DNA from: an uncultured Bacteroides sp.
Lineage (GTDB): Bacteria > Bacteroidota > Bacteroidia > Bacteroidales > Bacteroidaceae
Length of the DNA stretch: 64,000 nucleotides
Direction: 5' to 3'
Assembly: GCA_944321495.1 (NCBI GenBank)
Contig: CALULP010000008.1
Coordinates: 62,001-126,000 of the forward strand
A model generated the notes under the pieces. It did not search any database, was not told the DNA's origin, and saw nothing but the letters and a program-made list of their open reading frames with translations. This document shows positions 41,592-49,926 of this stretch, one piece after another. A program made the translations under genes and the position numbers. How positions within the stretch are numbered: the stretch's first letter is position 1; each line of letters opens with the position of its first letter.

Positions 41592-43436
41592 CTAAAGACT
41601 CTGCATGTCGTTCAGCTTCTTGTAGTAGCCGTTCTTCGCAATGAGCTGCTCGTGGGTGCCGCGCTCCACGATTTCGCCCTCAAAGAGCACGCAGATTTCG
41701 TCGGCATTCTTGATGGTGCTCAGGCGGTGCGCGATGGCGATGGTGGTGCGCGACTTCATCAGCCGCTCCAAAGCCTCCTGCACCAGGCGTTCGCTCTCGG
41801 TATCGAGGGCCGAGGTGGCTTCGTCCAGAATGAGGATAGGCGGGTTTTTCAGGATGGCGCGGGCAATGCTGATGCGCTGCCGCTGTCCGCCGGACAGACG
41901 CCCGCCGCGGTCGCCAATCATCGTGTCGTAGCCGTTTTCCGACTCCATGATGAAGTCGTGCGCATTGGCTATTTTGGCGGCTTCGATGACCTGTTCCATG
42001 GTGGCGTTTTCCACGCCGAAAGTAATGTTGTTATAGAATGTGTCGTTAAAGAGTATGGCCTCCTGGTTGACGTTGCCTATCAGCGAGCGGAGGCTGTGGA
42101 TGGACACGTCCTTGATGTTCTTGCCGTCGATGAGCACCTCGCCCTGCTGCACGTCGTGGTAACGGGGCACGAGGTCGACCAGCGTGGACTTGCCCGAGCC
42201 TGACTGCCCCACCAGCGCGATGGTCTTGCCCTTGGGCACCGTCAGGTTGATGTGCTTCAGCACGGGACGGCCTTCCACATAGCTGAAGCTGACGTCGCGG
42301 AACTCCAGTTGCTGTTCAAAGGCCTTCAAAGGCAGGGGGTGGGCCGGTTCCTGGATGGGGTTCTCCGCTTTCAGAATCATGTCGATGCGGTCCATGCTGG
42401 CCAGTCCGATGGGCACGTTGTAGAACGTCTTGGTGAAATCCTTCAGCGGGTTGATGATGCTGTACAGCATGACCAGGTAGAAGATGAACAGCGAGGCATC
42501 CATAGGCGCGTAGTCCGTATTGAGGATGAGCGAGCCGCCGAACCACAGCACGATGACGCTGACGCACGGGCCCAGAAACTCGCTCATGGGGTGCGCCGGA
42601 CTTGGGCGGATGACCATGGCGTTGACCGAGTTGCGGTATTCCTCATTAATCTTCACGAAACGGGCGGACATCTTCTTCTCGGCGATGAAGGCCTTGATGA
42701 TGCGCAGGCCGCCCAGCGTCTCGTCCAGTTGGGACATGATGGTGCCCCACTGCGCCTGCACCACCGACGAGCGGCGCTTCAGCTTACGCGTCAGCGAGCC
42801 CATGCCCCAGCCCGCCAGGGGCAGGACGATGATGACGAAGAGCGTCATCTGCCAGCTGACGGCAAACATCACGAAGAAGTAGATGAGGATGGTGATGGGG
42901 TTGCGCAGCAGCATGTCCACCGAGCTGGTGACGTAGGTCTCGACAGCGGTCACGTCGGCGCTCATGCGGGCGATGATGTCGCCCTTGCGCTCTTCCGAAA
43001 AGAAGCTGAGGGGCAGCTTCAGCACTTTCTTGTAGACTTCGATGCGGATGTCGCGCACCACGCCCGTGCGCAGGGGCACCATCACCGCCGCCGAGGCAAA
43101 GTAGCCCGCCGTCTTGAGCAGCGTGAGGAACATCAGCACGCCCCCCAGCAGGAACAGCATCGACAGGGCGCCGTGCTGCGCCACGAAGTTGCCCATCCAC
43201 CAGTAGCCGTTGTTCACCAGCGAGTCGGTGGCGGCGCCCAGGCTGCTCCAGTCCACGGGCTGGTATTCGTACACCTGTCCGTCTACCTTGAAAAGGATGT
43301 TGAGAATGGGCACAAGCGCCGTGAACGAGAACACGTTGAGCCATTGCGACACGAAGTTCAGCACCACGGCCCAGACGAGGAATTTGCGGTAGGGCTTCAC
43401 GTAGCGCCCCAGCAGGGAGAAAAATTGTTTCAGCAT
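41592..43436 (-). CDS. MsbA-like ABC exporter (fused TMD-NBD)
   Basis: 614 residues, a half-transporter that works as a homodimer. Six predicted membrane helices within 1-330; then the ATPase domain with Walker A GQSGSGKST (410-418), signature RLSGGQRQR (near 513-521), Walker B ILILDEATSALD (near 535-546) and H-loop AIAHRLS. Closest in form to lipid A/multidrug exporters such as MsbA, with a long periplasmic loop (50-85). The substrate cannot be assigned; lipid A core export is plausible in a Bacteroides. It is on the opposite strand from the divergent GNAT gene. Confidence 0.93.
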   Translation of the reverse strand: MLKQFFSLLGRYVKPYRKFLVWAVVLNFVSQWLNVFSFTALVPILNILFKVDGQVYEYQPVDWSSLGAATDSLVNNGYWWMGNFVAQHGALSMLFLLGGVLMFLTLLKTAGYFASAAVMVPLRTGVVRDIRIEVYKKVLKLPLSFFSEERKGDIIARMSADVTAVETYVTSSVDMLLRNPITILIYFFVMFAVSWQMTLFVIIVLPLAGWGMGSLTRKLKRRSSVVQAQWGTIMSQLDETLGGLRIIKAFIAEKKMSARFVKINEEYRNSVNAMVIRPSPAHPMSEFLGPCVSVIVLWFGGSLILNTDYAPMDASLFIFYLVMLYSIINPLKDFTKTFYNVPIGLASMDRIDMILKAENPIQEPAHPLPLKAFEQQLEFRDVSFSYVEGRPVLKHINLTVPKGKTIALVGQSGSGKSTLVDLVPRYHDVQQGEVLIDGKNIKDVSIHSLRSLIGNVNQEAILFNDTFYNNITFGVENATMEQVIEAAKIANAHDFIMESENGYDTMIGDRGGRLSGGQRQRISIARAILKNPPILILDEATSALDTESERLVQEALERLMKSRTTIAIAHRLSTIKNADEICVLFEGEIVERGTHEQLIAKNGYYKKLNDMQSL

Positions 43437-43493
43437 ATTTCTTAAAAACGGCTAAGCGGCGTGTATCGCCATAAATACCTCAGAAGCAATGCG

Positions 43494-43585
43494 TTGGTAG
43501 CGTAGTATCGCTATTCTCTTAGCGTAGTATCGCTACCGTCCTGGCGGTGCATCGCTATTCTCTTAGCGCAGTATCGCTACCAAAC
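43494..43585. repeat. Palindromic-repeat cluster 5
   Basis: Four units: GGTAGCGTAGTATCGCTA, TTAGCGTAGTATCGCTACC, TGGCGGTGCATCGCTA and TTAGCGCAGTATCGCTACC, with TTCTC spacers. Inside the 329-nt divergent gap upstream of the ABC exporter and GNAT genes. Nearly the same order of units as cluster 1. The rest of the gap shows promoters only. Confidence 0.9.
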
Positions 43586-43591
43586 CGGGGG

Positions 43592-43599
43592 CAAAGATA
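43592..43599 (-). promoter_or_regulatory. -7 box of the ABC exporter gene
   Basis: TATCTTTG on the minus strand, 156 nt from the ATG, immediately beside repeat cluster 5, which would lie in the leader RNA. Confidence 0.45.
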
Positions 43600-43727
43600 G
43601 TGATAATTTGTCAAAAACCCTTCCCGCGCCGCACAAAAGGCGCCCCACAGCGGAGGCCGGACAACGGCTGCAATGTCCTCTATTTCTTGAAACTTGGCCT
43701 AAGCGGCCTTATCCCGCCACAATCCTG

Positions 43728-43758
43728 TTGCATGGAATGGAAAAGCCGTGTAACTTCG
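43728..43758 (+). promoter_or_regulatory. Possible promoter of the GNAT gene
   Basis: TTGC (43728-43731), 19-nt spacer, TAACTTCG (43751-43758), one base from the -7 consensus. The ATG follows 7 nt later. Confidence 0.45.
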
Positions 43759-43765
43759 CGCCATT

Positions 43766-44971
43766 ATGAAAACTGTACAGGTAAAACGAGTTTCCAACCG
43801 CCGGGAGATGGACGACTTCGTCCGCCTGCCCCGCACCATCTACGCGGGCAACCCCTGCTATGTGCCCGACCTGGAAGCGGACATCCGCGACACGTTCGAC
43901 CCCCGCAAGAATGCCGGGCTGGACTTTACAGACATCCAGCCCTTTGTGGCCTACGACGGGGAGGGACGCGCCGTGGGACGCATTGCAGGCATCATCAACC
44001 ACCGCGCCAACCAGAAGTGGGGCACGCGCAACGTGCGCTTCGGCTTCATCGAGTTCACCGACGACGCCCGCGTGTCAGCCGCCCTGCTCCATGCCGTGGA
44101 ACAGTGGGGACGCGAACGGGGCATGACGCGCATCGAGGGACCGATGGGCATCTTCGACTTCGACAAGGAAGGCATGCTGGTGGAAGACTTCGACCGCATG
44201 GGCTCGATGGTCACCATCTACAACCCGCCCTACTACCCCCGCCACCTGGAAGCCCTGGGCTACACCAAGGAGGTGGACTGGGTGCAGGTAAGCGTAGAAG
44301 TGCCCCGCGAGGTGCCGGCCAAGTACGCCCGGGTGGCACGCCTGTCCGGGGAAATGTTCGGCCTGCACGTCCGCAAGCTCACCACCCGGGAGGTGAAGCA
44401 GGGCTACGGGCGCAAGGTGTTCCGGCTGCTGAACGCCGCCTATGCCCCGCTGTTCGGCTACACGGAGCTGTCGGACCGCCAGATTGACGACTACCTGAAA
44501 CGCTACATCCCCCTGCTGGACTGGCAACTGCTGCCCGTGGTAGAAAACGAACAAGGCGAACTGGTGGGCGTGGCCATCACCATGCCCAGCCTGTCGCACG
44601 CCCTGCGGAAAACCGGCGGCCGGCTGCTGCCCTGGGGATGGCTGCACCTCATCCGCGCCCTGAAGTGGAAGCGCGAAGACAAGGCGGAGCTGTTCCTCAT
44701 CGCCGTGCGCCCCGACTACCAGGGGCTGGGCGTCAACGCGCTGTTCTTTGCCGACCTCATCCCCATCTACAACCGCTACGGCTTCACCCGTGCCGAAACA
44801 GGCCCGCAGCTGGAGGACAACATCAAAGAGCTGTCGCAATGGAAACCCCTCAACCCCACGCTGGGCAAACGGAGGCGATGCTACGGCAAGAGCCTCTCCC
44901 CCGGCCCCTCTCCCGCAGAAAGGAAAGAAGCGGACGGGACCCCGGATAACGAGACAGAAAAAAACAAATAA
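43766..44971 (+). CDS. GNAT-superfamily acyltransferase-like protein
   Basis: 401 residues. The C-terminal half (~150-375) contains a GNAT-like fold signature: AELFLIAVRPDYQGLGVNALFF, where Arg-x-x-Tyr-Gln-Gly-Leu-Gly resembles the acetyl-CoA pyrophosphate-binding loop (motif A). The N-terminal part (VGRIAGIINHRANQ; YNPPYYPRHLEALGY) is a conserved GNAT-like domain too, suggesting a duplicated fold. A conserved Bacteroides protein, but I do not know its acceptor. The last ~25 residues (SLSPGPSPAERKEADGTPDNE) are unlike the rest and are encoded by an invading repeat (CTCTCCCCCGGCCCCTCTCC). It precedes the KS-ACP gene group. Confidence 0.75.
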   Translation: MKTVQVKRVSNRREMDDFVRLPRTIYAGNPCYVPDLEADIRDTFDPRKNAGLDFTDIQPFVAYDGEGRAVGRIAGIINHRANQKWGTRNVRFGFIEFTDDARVSAALLHAVEQWGRERGMTRIEGPMGIFDFDKEGMLVEDFDRMGSMVTIYNPPYYPRHLEALGYTKEVDWVQVSVEVPREVPAKYARVARLSGEMFGLHVRKLTTREVKQGYGRKVFRLLNAAYAPLFGYTELSDRQIDDYLKRYIPLLDWQLLPVVENEQGELVGVAITMPSLSHALRKTGGRLLPWGWLHLIRALKWKREDKAELFLIAVRPDYQGLGVNALFFADLIPIYNRYGFTRAETGPQLEDNIKELSQWKPLNPTLGKRRRCYGKSLSPGPSPAERKEADGTPDNETEKNK

Positions 44972-44999
44972 GATAACAACAATACAATAAATAAGGTAA

Positions 45000-45048
45000 C
45001 TCCCCACCTCCCCTCTCCGCGGGAGAGGGGAGGTGGGGAGAGGCTTTT
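45000..45048 (+). terminator. 19-bp perfect hairpin directly before the ketosynthase
   Basis: Perfect stem: arms 45000-45018 (CTCCCCACCTCCCCTCTCC) and 45022-45040, loop GCG, followed by AGGCTTTTT. The ketosynthase ATG is only 13 nt past the stem, so the hairpin can be a terminator of the GNAT transcript or an attenuator of the downstream genes. The sequence is typical of a widely dispersed C-rich/G-rich repeat. Confidence 0.75.
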
Positions 45049-45053
45049 TAACT

Positions 45054-46277
45054 ATGGAAAGAAAAGTAGTAATCACCGGCATGGGCATCTGGTCGTGCCT
45101 GGGCACCACGCTTGACGACGTGTGCCAGTCGCTCCGCCAAGGCAAAAGCGGCATCGTCTTCAGCCAAGAACGCAAGGACGCGGGCTTCCGCTCCGCCCTG
45201 TGCGCCGACGTGCCCCGCCCCGACCTGAAGCCCTACATCTCGCGCAACCTGCGCCAGTTCATGCCCGAAGAGGCACAATACGCTTACATGGCCACCCGCT
45301 CCGCCCTGGAGCACGCGCGGCTGGACCAGGACTACATCGACGCCCACGAGGTAGGCATCATCTACGGCAACGACTCGGTGGCCGAGGCAACGATGCGCGC
45401 GCTGGACAAGTTCCGCGAGTTCCACGACACGGCGGCCTGCGGCAGCGGCGCCATCTTCCAGTCCATGAACTCCACCGTCACCATGAACCTGGCCTGCCTG
45501 TTCCACCTCAAGGGCATCAACCTCACCGCCTCGGGCGCCTGCGCCTCGGGCTCGCACGCCATCGGCCTGGCGTGGCTGCTCATCCGCAACGGGCTGCAAG
45601 ACTGCATCGTGTGCGGCGGCGCGCAGGAGGCCAACATGTACGGCGTGGCCGCCTTCGACGGCATACAGTCGTTCTCCGTCCGCGAGGCCGAACCCACGCG
45701 CGCCAGCCGCCCCTTCGACCGCGACCGCGACGGGCTGGTGCCCGGCGGCGGGGCGGCAACCGTCGTGGTGGAGAGCTACGAGCACGCCGTCCGCCGCAGC
45801 GCGCCCATCCTGGCGGAGATAGTAAACTGGGGATTCTCGGGCAACGGCGACCACATCTCCACCCCCAACGTGGCAGGCCCCGCCCGTTCGCTGGAGCTGT
45901 GCCTGAAGCAGGGCGGCATCCGCCCCCGCGAGATAGGCTACGTCAACGCCCATGCCACCTCCACCCGCATCGGCGACGCCCGCGAGGCACAGGCCATCGC
46001 GCAGGTATTCGGCGACTACCGCGTGCCCGTCACCTCCACCAAAGGCCAGACGGGGCACGAGATGTGGATGGCCGGCGCCAGCGAAATCATCTACTCCACG
46101 CTGATGATGAAGGGCGGATTCATTGCCGGAAGCCTCAACTTCGAGCACCCCGACGACGACACCGCCTGCCTGAACATCGTGCCCGAGACGAGGGAAGCCC
46201 GCTTCGACACGTTCCTCTCCAACTCCTTCGGGTTCGGGGGGACGAACTCGACGCTGGTGGTATGCGACGTTCAGTAA
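45054..46277 (+). CDS. Beta-ketoacyl-ACP synthase (specialised, FabF-like)
   Basis: 407 residues from the ATG at 45054; the upstream extension crosses the hairpin. Ketosynthase catalysing decarboxylative condensation of malonyl-ACP with an acyl chain. Active-site Cys163 (TASGACASGSH), His300 (NAHATST) and His335 (KGQTGHEMWMAGASE). This triad is complete, so it is an active condensing enzyme rather than a chain-length factor. It differs from the housekeeping FabF encoded at 56229. The next genes are an ACP, two hot-dog proteins, a flavoprotein, a ketoreductase and a thioesterase. Confidence 0.92.
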   Translation: MERKVVITGMGIWSCLGTTLDDVCQSLRQGKSGIVFSQERKDAGFRSALCADVPRPDLKPYISRNLRQFMPEEAQYAYMATRSALEHARLDQDYIDAHEVGIIYGNDSVAEATMRALDKFREFHDTAACGSGAIFQSMNSTVTMNLACLFHLKGINLTASGACASGSHAIGLAWLLIRNGLQDCIVCGGAQEANMYGVAAFDGIQSFSVREAEPTRASRPFDRDRDGLVPGGGAATVVVESYEHAVRRSAPILAEIVNWGFSGNGDHISTPNVAGPARSLELCLKQGGIRPREIGYVNAHATSTRIGDAREAQAIAQVFGDYRVPVTSTKGQTGHEMWMAGASEIIYSTLMMKGGFIAGSLNFEHPDDDTACLNIVPETREARFDTFLSNSFGFGGTNSTLVVCDVQ

Positions 46278-46299
46278 TAATCCCTTACACCATCACCCC

Positions 46300-46420
46300 G
46301 CCCGAATCGAGACCATGATCTCGACCCCTCCTCGACCGAGGTGAAGGAGGCTTCGCGACCGAGGCGGAGGAACGGTCGAGACCGAGGCCTCGGCAAGCCA
46401 TTGGGCATCAGCCACTTGCA
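46300..46420. repeat. Degenerate purine-rich repeat region
   Basis: The 219-nt gap between ketosynthase and ACP contains repeated CGAGACC/CGACCGAGG/GGAGGAA words: ATCGAGACC, CTCGACCGAGGTGAAGGAGG, GCGACCGAGGCGGAGGAA, GGTCGAGACCGAGGCCTCGG. No reading frame looks coding. It may be another decayed dispersed repeat. Confidence 0.5.
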
Positions 46421-46496
46421 CGGAGCCCCAGAGGGGAGAGAGGCGACAGAGTACATTAAGATAATATTTAACAACTAACAGATAAACAAAACGACT

Positions 46497-46745
46497 ATGA
46501 CACGCGAAGAAATCGTAGAGAAAGTGAATGCCCTCCTGGCAGAAGAGTTTGAAGTGGACGAAGCCAACTTCGCCCCCGACGCCAACATCAAGGAAACGCT
46601 CTCGCTGGACAGCCTGAGCCTGGTAGACCTAGTGGCCGTCATCCAGCAGACGTACAAAGTGAAGATTCCCGCCGCCGAGCTGAAAACCATCCAGACGTTC
46701 GACAACCTGTACGACTACATCCTCTCACACGTGGCACAGGCATGA
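46497..46745 (+). CDS. Acyl carrier protein (specialised)
   Basis: 82 residues, one four-helix ACP domain. The phosphopantetheine attachment site is Ser39 in LSLDSLSLVDL. Distinct from the housekeeping AcpP at 55971 (different helix II and III). Its stop overlaps the next ATG (ATGA), so the two are translationally coupled. It would carry the growing chain for the ketosynthase upstream. Confidence 0.92.
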   Translation: MTREEIVEKVNALLAEEFEVDEANFAPDANIKETLSLDSLSLVDLVAVIQQTYKVKIPAAELKTIQTFDNLYDYILSHVAQA

Positions 46746-47164
46746 GCGCACCCTTCCCCGACATCACCCGCCTCATCCCGCAACGCGCCCCCATCCTCAT
46801 GGTAGACGCGCTGCTGGAGGCGCAGGACGACACCGCAACGACGTGCCTCACCGTCCGCCCGGACAACTATTTCCTGGACGAAGACGGCCGCCTGGACGAA
46901 ACGGGGCTGATAGAGCACATCGCCCAGTCCGCCTCCGCGCTGGCAGGCTACAAGGCGCTCCGCGCAGGCGCCGCGCAACCGCCCGTGGGCTACATCGGCG
47001 AGGTGAAGAAGTTCCGCTGCCTCCGCCGCCCGCGCACGGGCGAGACCCTGCGCACCACCCTCACCCTGGGGGCAAAGGCCGGCGGCGTCACCCTGCTCAC
47101 CGCCGAAACGCAGGCCGACGGCAGGACGGTGGCAAGCACGCACCTGAAGATATTCATCGCTTAA
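46742..47164 (+). CDS. Hot-dog 3-hydroxyacyl-ACP dehydratase-like protein 1 (keeps Glu, lacks His)
   Basis: 140 residues, FabZ-like hot-dog fold: LIPQRAPILMVD corresponds to the FabZ 'HRYPFLLVD' start, and LIEHIAQSASALAGY to the central helix. The catalytic Glu of that helix is present (Glu58). The segment that should contain the catalytic His (GHFPGKPIFPG in FabZ) reads DEDGRLDETG here, with no His. Similar sequences are annotated as dehydratases in aryl-polyene-type clusters. It probably acts together with the protein encoded next. Confidence 0.8.
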   Translation: MSAPFPDITRLIPQRAPILMVDALLEAQDDTATTCLTVRPDNYFLDEDGRLDETGLIEHIAQSASALAGYKALRAGAAQPPVGYIGEVKKFRCLRRPRTGETLRTTLTLGAKAGGVTLLTAETQADGRTVASTHLKIFIA

Positions 47165-47178
47165 CCCGACACACGCCC

Positions 47179-47550
47179 ATGCTACTGAGAGACAACTACT
47201 ACAAGATAGCCGGCAGGAACACCACCGGACGGGAAACCGCCTTCCGCATCGTCCTCCTGCCGGACTGCGACGTCTATCGCGGACACTTCCCGGGCCGCCC
47301 CGTGTGCCCCGGCGTATGCAACGTGCAGGTGATAAAAGAGTGCGCCGCGCTGCTGGCAGGCAAGCCGTTGTCCATCGGCGCCATCCGCCAATGCCGGTTC
47401 ACCGCCGTCGCCACGCCCGGGCAATGCCCCTGGCTGGACGTCACCCTGGACATCGAACCGTCCGCCGGAGGCTACGCCGTGAACGCCCGCATCGCCGACG
47501 GCCGCGCCACCTACCTGGACTTCAAGGGAGAGATGCATGAGCAGGCATGA
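47179..47550 (+). CDS. FabZ-like hot-dog protein 2 (keeps His, lacks Glu)
   Basis: 123 residues from the ATG at 47179, 14 nt after the previous stop. GHFPGRPVCPG (35-45) contains the FabZ catalytic His36. The position of the helix Glu (four residues after PGV) is Gln50 in PGVCNVQ, so the second catalytic residue is missing. It overlaps the flavoprotein gene by 14 nt. Together with protein 1 the two supply one complete His/Glu set, which suggests a heterodimeric dehydratase. Confidence 0.82.
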   Translation: MLLRDNYYKIAGRNTTGRETAFRIVLLPDCDVYRGHFPGRPVCPGVCNVQVIKECAALLAGKPLSIGAIRQCRFTAVATPGQCPWLDVTLDIEPSAGGYAVNARIADGRATYLDFKGEMHEQA

Positions 47551-49024
47551 CGTCATCATCATCGGCAGCGGACTGGGCGGACTGCTCTGCGCCGGCATCC
47601 TGGCACGCGCCGGACTGGACGTGCTCGTGCTGGAGCAAGGGGCACAGCCGGGCGGCTGCATGCAGACGTACCGCAGGCAGGGACTGGACTTCGACACCGG
47701 TTTCCACTACGTGGGCGGACTGGACGAGGGCACACCCATGCACGCCGTGTTCTGCCACCTGGGACTGATGCGACTGCCCTGGCAACGGATGGACCGCCTG
47801 TTCGACCGGGTGACCATCGGCGGGCAGACCTTTGCCTTTGCCCAAGGCTACGACGACTTCGTGCAAACGCTCGCCGCCGACTTCCCCCACGAACGCGCCG
47901 CCCTGCAGCAATATGCCCGCCTGCTGAAGCAAGCCTCGGCACACGAGGCGGACCTGCTGGACCCCACCGGAGCGGCAGACCCGTCGTTCACCGAACGCCT
48001 GATGGAAACCAACGCCCGGCAATACCTGCAAAGCCTGTTCCGCGACCCGCTGCTCATCGACGTGCTGAGCGGCACCGCCCTGAAGATGGAACTGCGCCGC
48101 GAGTCGCTCCCGCTGTTCACCTTCGTCCACGGGCACAGCAGCTACCTCGAAAGCAGCTGGCGGCTGAAGGGCGGCGCCTCGCAACTGGCCGGCACGCTGG
48201 TACGCGGCATCCGGGCACAAGGCGGCGAAGTGCTTTGCAAGGCGCAGGTCGCCGGGCTGAGCGGACACGACGGCAAAGTAAGCCTTGCCCGCTGCGCGGA
48301 CGGCACGTGCCACGAAGCCGAGTTCTTCATCAGCAGCCTGCACCCCGCCGCAACCTGCGCCCTGGCGGGGCAAAGCCAACCGATGAGACCCGCCTACCGC
48401 CGGCGCATGGCCGCGCTGGAGAACACTTGCGGCATGTTCACCGCCTCGCTCGTACTGAAGCCGCAGACGGTGGAATACTTCAACCACAACCACTACGTCT
48501 ATGCCCGCCCCGACGTATGGGCGCTGCCCCAAAAGGACGGGCATGTGGGCGGCGTGCTGGCGAGCTGCAGGGTGCCCGAAGACGGCAGTCCCCATGTCCG
48601 CCAGATTGACCTGCTCACCCCCATGACGTGGGAGCAGTGCCTGCCGTGGCAAGACACCCGCGCCGGACACCGGGGCGATAGCTACCTCGCCCTGAAGGCA
48701 CGCCTCGCCGACGAGTGCATCGCCCTGGCGGAACAGGCCGTGCCGGGACTGCGCGACAGCGTGGAGCACCTGTACACCAGCACCCCGCTGACCTACCGCG
48801 ACTACACCGGCACGCCCCAAGGTTCGGCCTACGGCACGCGCAAGGATTGCGGGAACCCGCTGGGCACGCTGCTCCCGGTACGCACCCCCATCCCCAACCT
48901 GCTGCTCACCGGGCAAAGCCTGATGCTGCACGGCGTGCACGGGGTGATGATGACCGCGCTCTCCACCTGCGCCGAACTGATAGGAAAGGAACGAATCTGG
49001 AACATTATAAAGGGAACGAGATAA
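47537..49024 (+). CDS. FAD-dependent oxidoreductase, phytoene desaturase/retinol saturase type
   Basis: 495 residues. The N-terminal dinucleotide-binding motif is VIIIGSGLGGLLCA, then LEQGAQPGGCMQTY and GFHYVGGL, hallmarks of CrtI/CRTISO/RetSat flavoproteins. The C-terminal FAD-contact region is NLLLTGQSLMLHGVHGVMMTALSTC. Such enzymes desaturate, isomerise or saturate polyene chains. In this cluster it would act on an ACP- or CoA-bound polyene product. The start overlaps the previous gene. Confidence 0.88.
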   Translation: MSRHDVIIIGSGLGGLLCAGILARAGLDVLVLEQGAQPGGCMQTYRRQGLDFDTGFHYVGGLDEGTPMHAVFCHLGLMRLPWQRMDRLFDRVTIGGQTFAFAQGYDDFVQTLAADFPHERAALQQYARLLKQASAHEADLLDPTGAADPSFTERLMETNARQYLQSLFRDPLLIDVLSGTALKMELRRESLPLFTFVHGHSSYLESSWRLKGGASQLAGTLVRGIRAQGGEVLCKAQVAGLSGHDGKVSLARCADGTCHEAEFFISSLHPAATCALAGQSQPMRPAYRRRMAALENTCGMFTASLVLKPQTVEYFNHNHYVYARPDVWALPQKDGHVGGVLASCRVPEDGSPHVRQIDLLTPMTWEQCLPWQDTRAGHRGDSYLALKARLADECIALAEQAVPGLRDSVEHLYTSTPLTYRDYTGTPQGSAYGTRKDCGNPLGTLLPVRTPIPNLLLTGQSLMLHGVHGVMMTALSTCAELIGKERIWNIIKGTR

Positions 49025-49155
49025 CAAGGTACGAGGGAACAAGGTGACAAGGAAACAAGATGACGAGGTAACAAGGGCATGACTTCCCCCTCGTACCCTC
49101 GTAAACCCATAAACTCATAAACTTGTTAACTTGTAAACTCGTCAACTAAACAACA
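49023..49155. repeat. Simple-sequence AACAAGG/ACTCGTAAAC region
   Basis: The gap between the flavoprotein and FabG genes contains near-tandem GATAACAAGGTACGAGGGAAC-type units followed by AAACTCATAAACTTGTTAAC-type units, which are roughly complementary to the first set (ACAAG/CTTGT). It can form an extended imperfect hairpin. No coding potential. Confidence 0.65.
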
Positions 49156-49167
49156 AACATCACGATT

Positions 49168-49899
49168 ATGACAAAGTACGCATTAGTAACCGGAGGCAGC
49201 CGGGGCATCGGCCGGGCCGTCTGCATAAGATTGGCAGAAATGGGCTACCATGTCCTCATCAACTGCATGAGCAACACCGCCGAAGCGGAAAAGACCCTCG
49301 GACTGGTACGCCAGGCCGGACAGGACGGCGAGGTGCTGCAATTCGACGTAAGCAACCGCACGCAGACCCGCAAGGTGCTCGAAGCCTGGATGGAAGCCCA
49401 CCCGGAAGAATACATCGAAGTGCTGGTGAACAACGCCGGCATCCGCCGCGACAACCTCATGGTCTTCATGCCCGACGAGGACTGGGACAGCGTGCTCGAC
49501 ACGTCGCTGGGCGGCTTCTACAACGTCACCCAGCCGCTGCTGCAACCCATGCTGCGCCACAAGTACGGGCGCATCGTCAGCCTGGCCAGCGTAAGCGGGC
49601 TGAAAGGCATGCCCGGGCAAGCCAACTACTCCGCCGCCAAGGGGGGCATCATCGCCGCCACCAAGGCGCTGGCCCAGGAGGTGGCGCGCAAGAACGTCAC
49701 CGTCAACGCCGTGGCGCCCGGCTTCATACAGACCGACATGGTGGAAGGGCTGGACCAGGAGGCACTGCGCCGCACCATCCCCGCCCAGCGCTTCGGCACG
49801 CCCGAGGAGGTGGCACGCCTGGTGGGCTTCCTCGCCTCGCCCGACGCGGGCTACATCACCGGCAACGTCGTCGCCATCGACGGCGGGCTTTACACGTAA
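49168..49899 (+). CDS. 3-oxoacyl-ACP reductase, FabG-like SDR
   Basis: 243 residues, classical short-chain dehydrogenase. TGGSRGIGRAVC is the NADP-binding Gly motif, NNAGIRRD the NNAG motif, and SVSGLKGMPGQANYSAAKGG gives the catalytic Ser, Tyr and Lys. VDGG/IDGGLYT ends the protein, as in FabG. It would reduce the keto group formed by the ketosynthase at 45054 before dehydration. A family member rather than necessarily the housekeeping fabG. Confidence 0.93.
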   Translation: MTKYALVTGGSRGIGRAVCIRLAEMGYHVLINCMSNTAEAEKTLGLVRQAGQDGEVLQFDVSNRTQTRKVLEAWMEAHPEEYIEVLVNNAGIRRDNLMVFMPDEDWDSVLDTSLGGFYNVTQPLLQPMLRHKYGRIVSLASVSGLKGMPGQANYSAAKGGIIAATKALAQEVARKNVTVNAVAPGFIQTDMVEGLDQEALRRTIPAQRFGTPEEVARLVGFLASPDAGYITGNVVAIDGGLYT

Positions 49900-49926
49900 A
49901 CCACGGGAGGAGGAAGGAGGAAACCT

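Noticed and set aside
43494..43585. Repeat cluster as a CRISPR array
   Set aside because: Units are palindromic, variable, separated by only a few bases and have no unique spacers; no cas genes are present.
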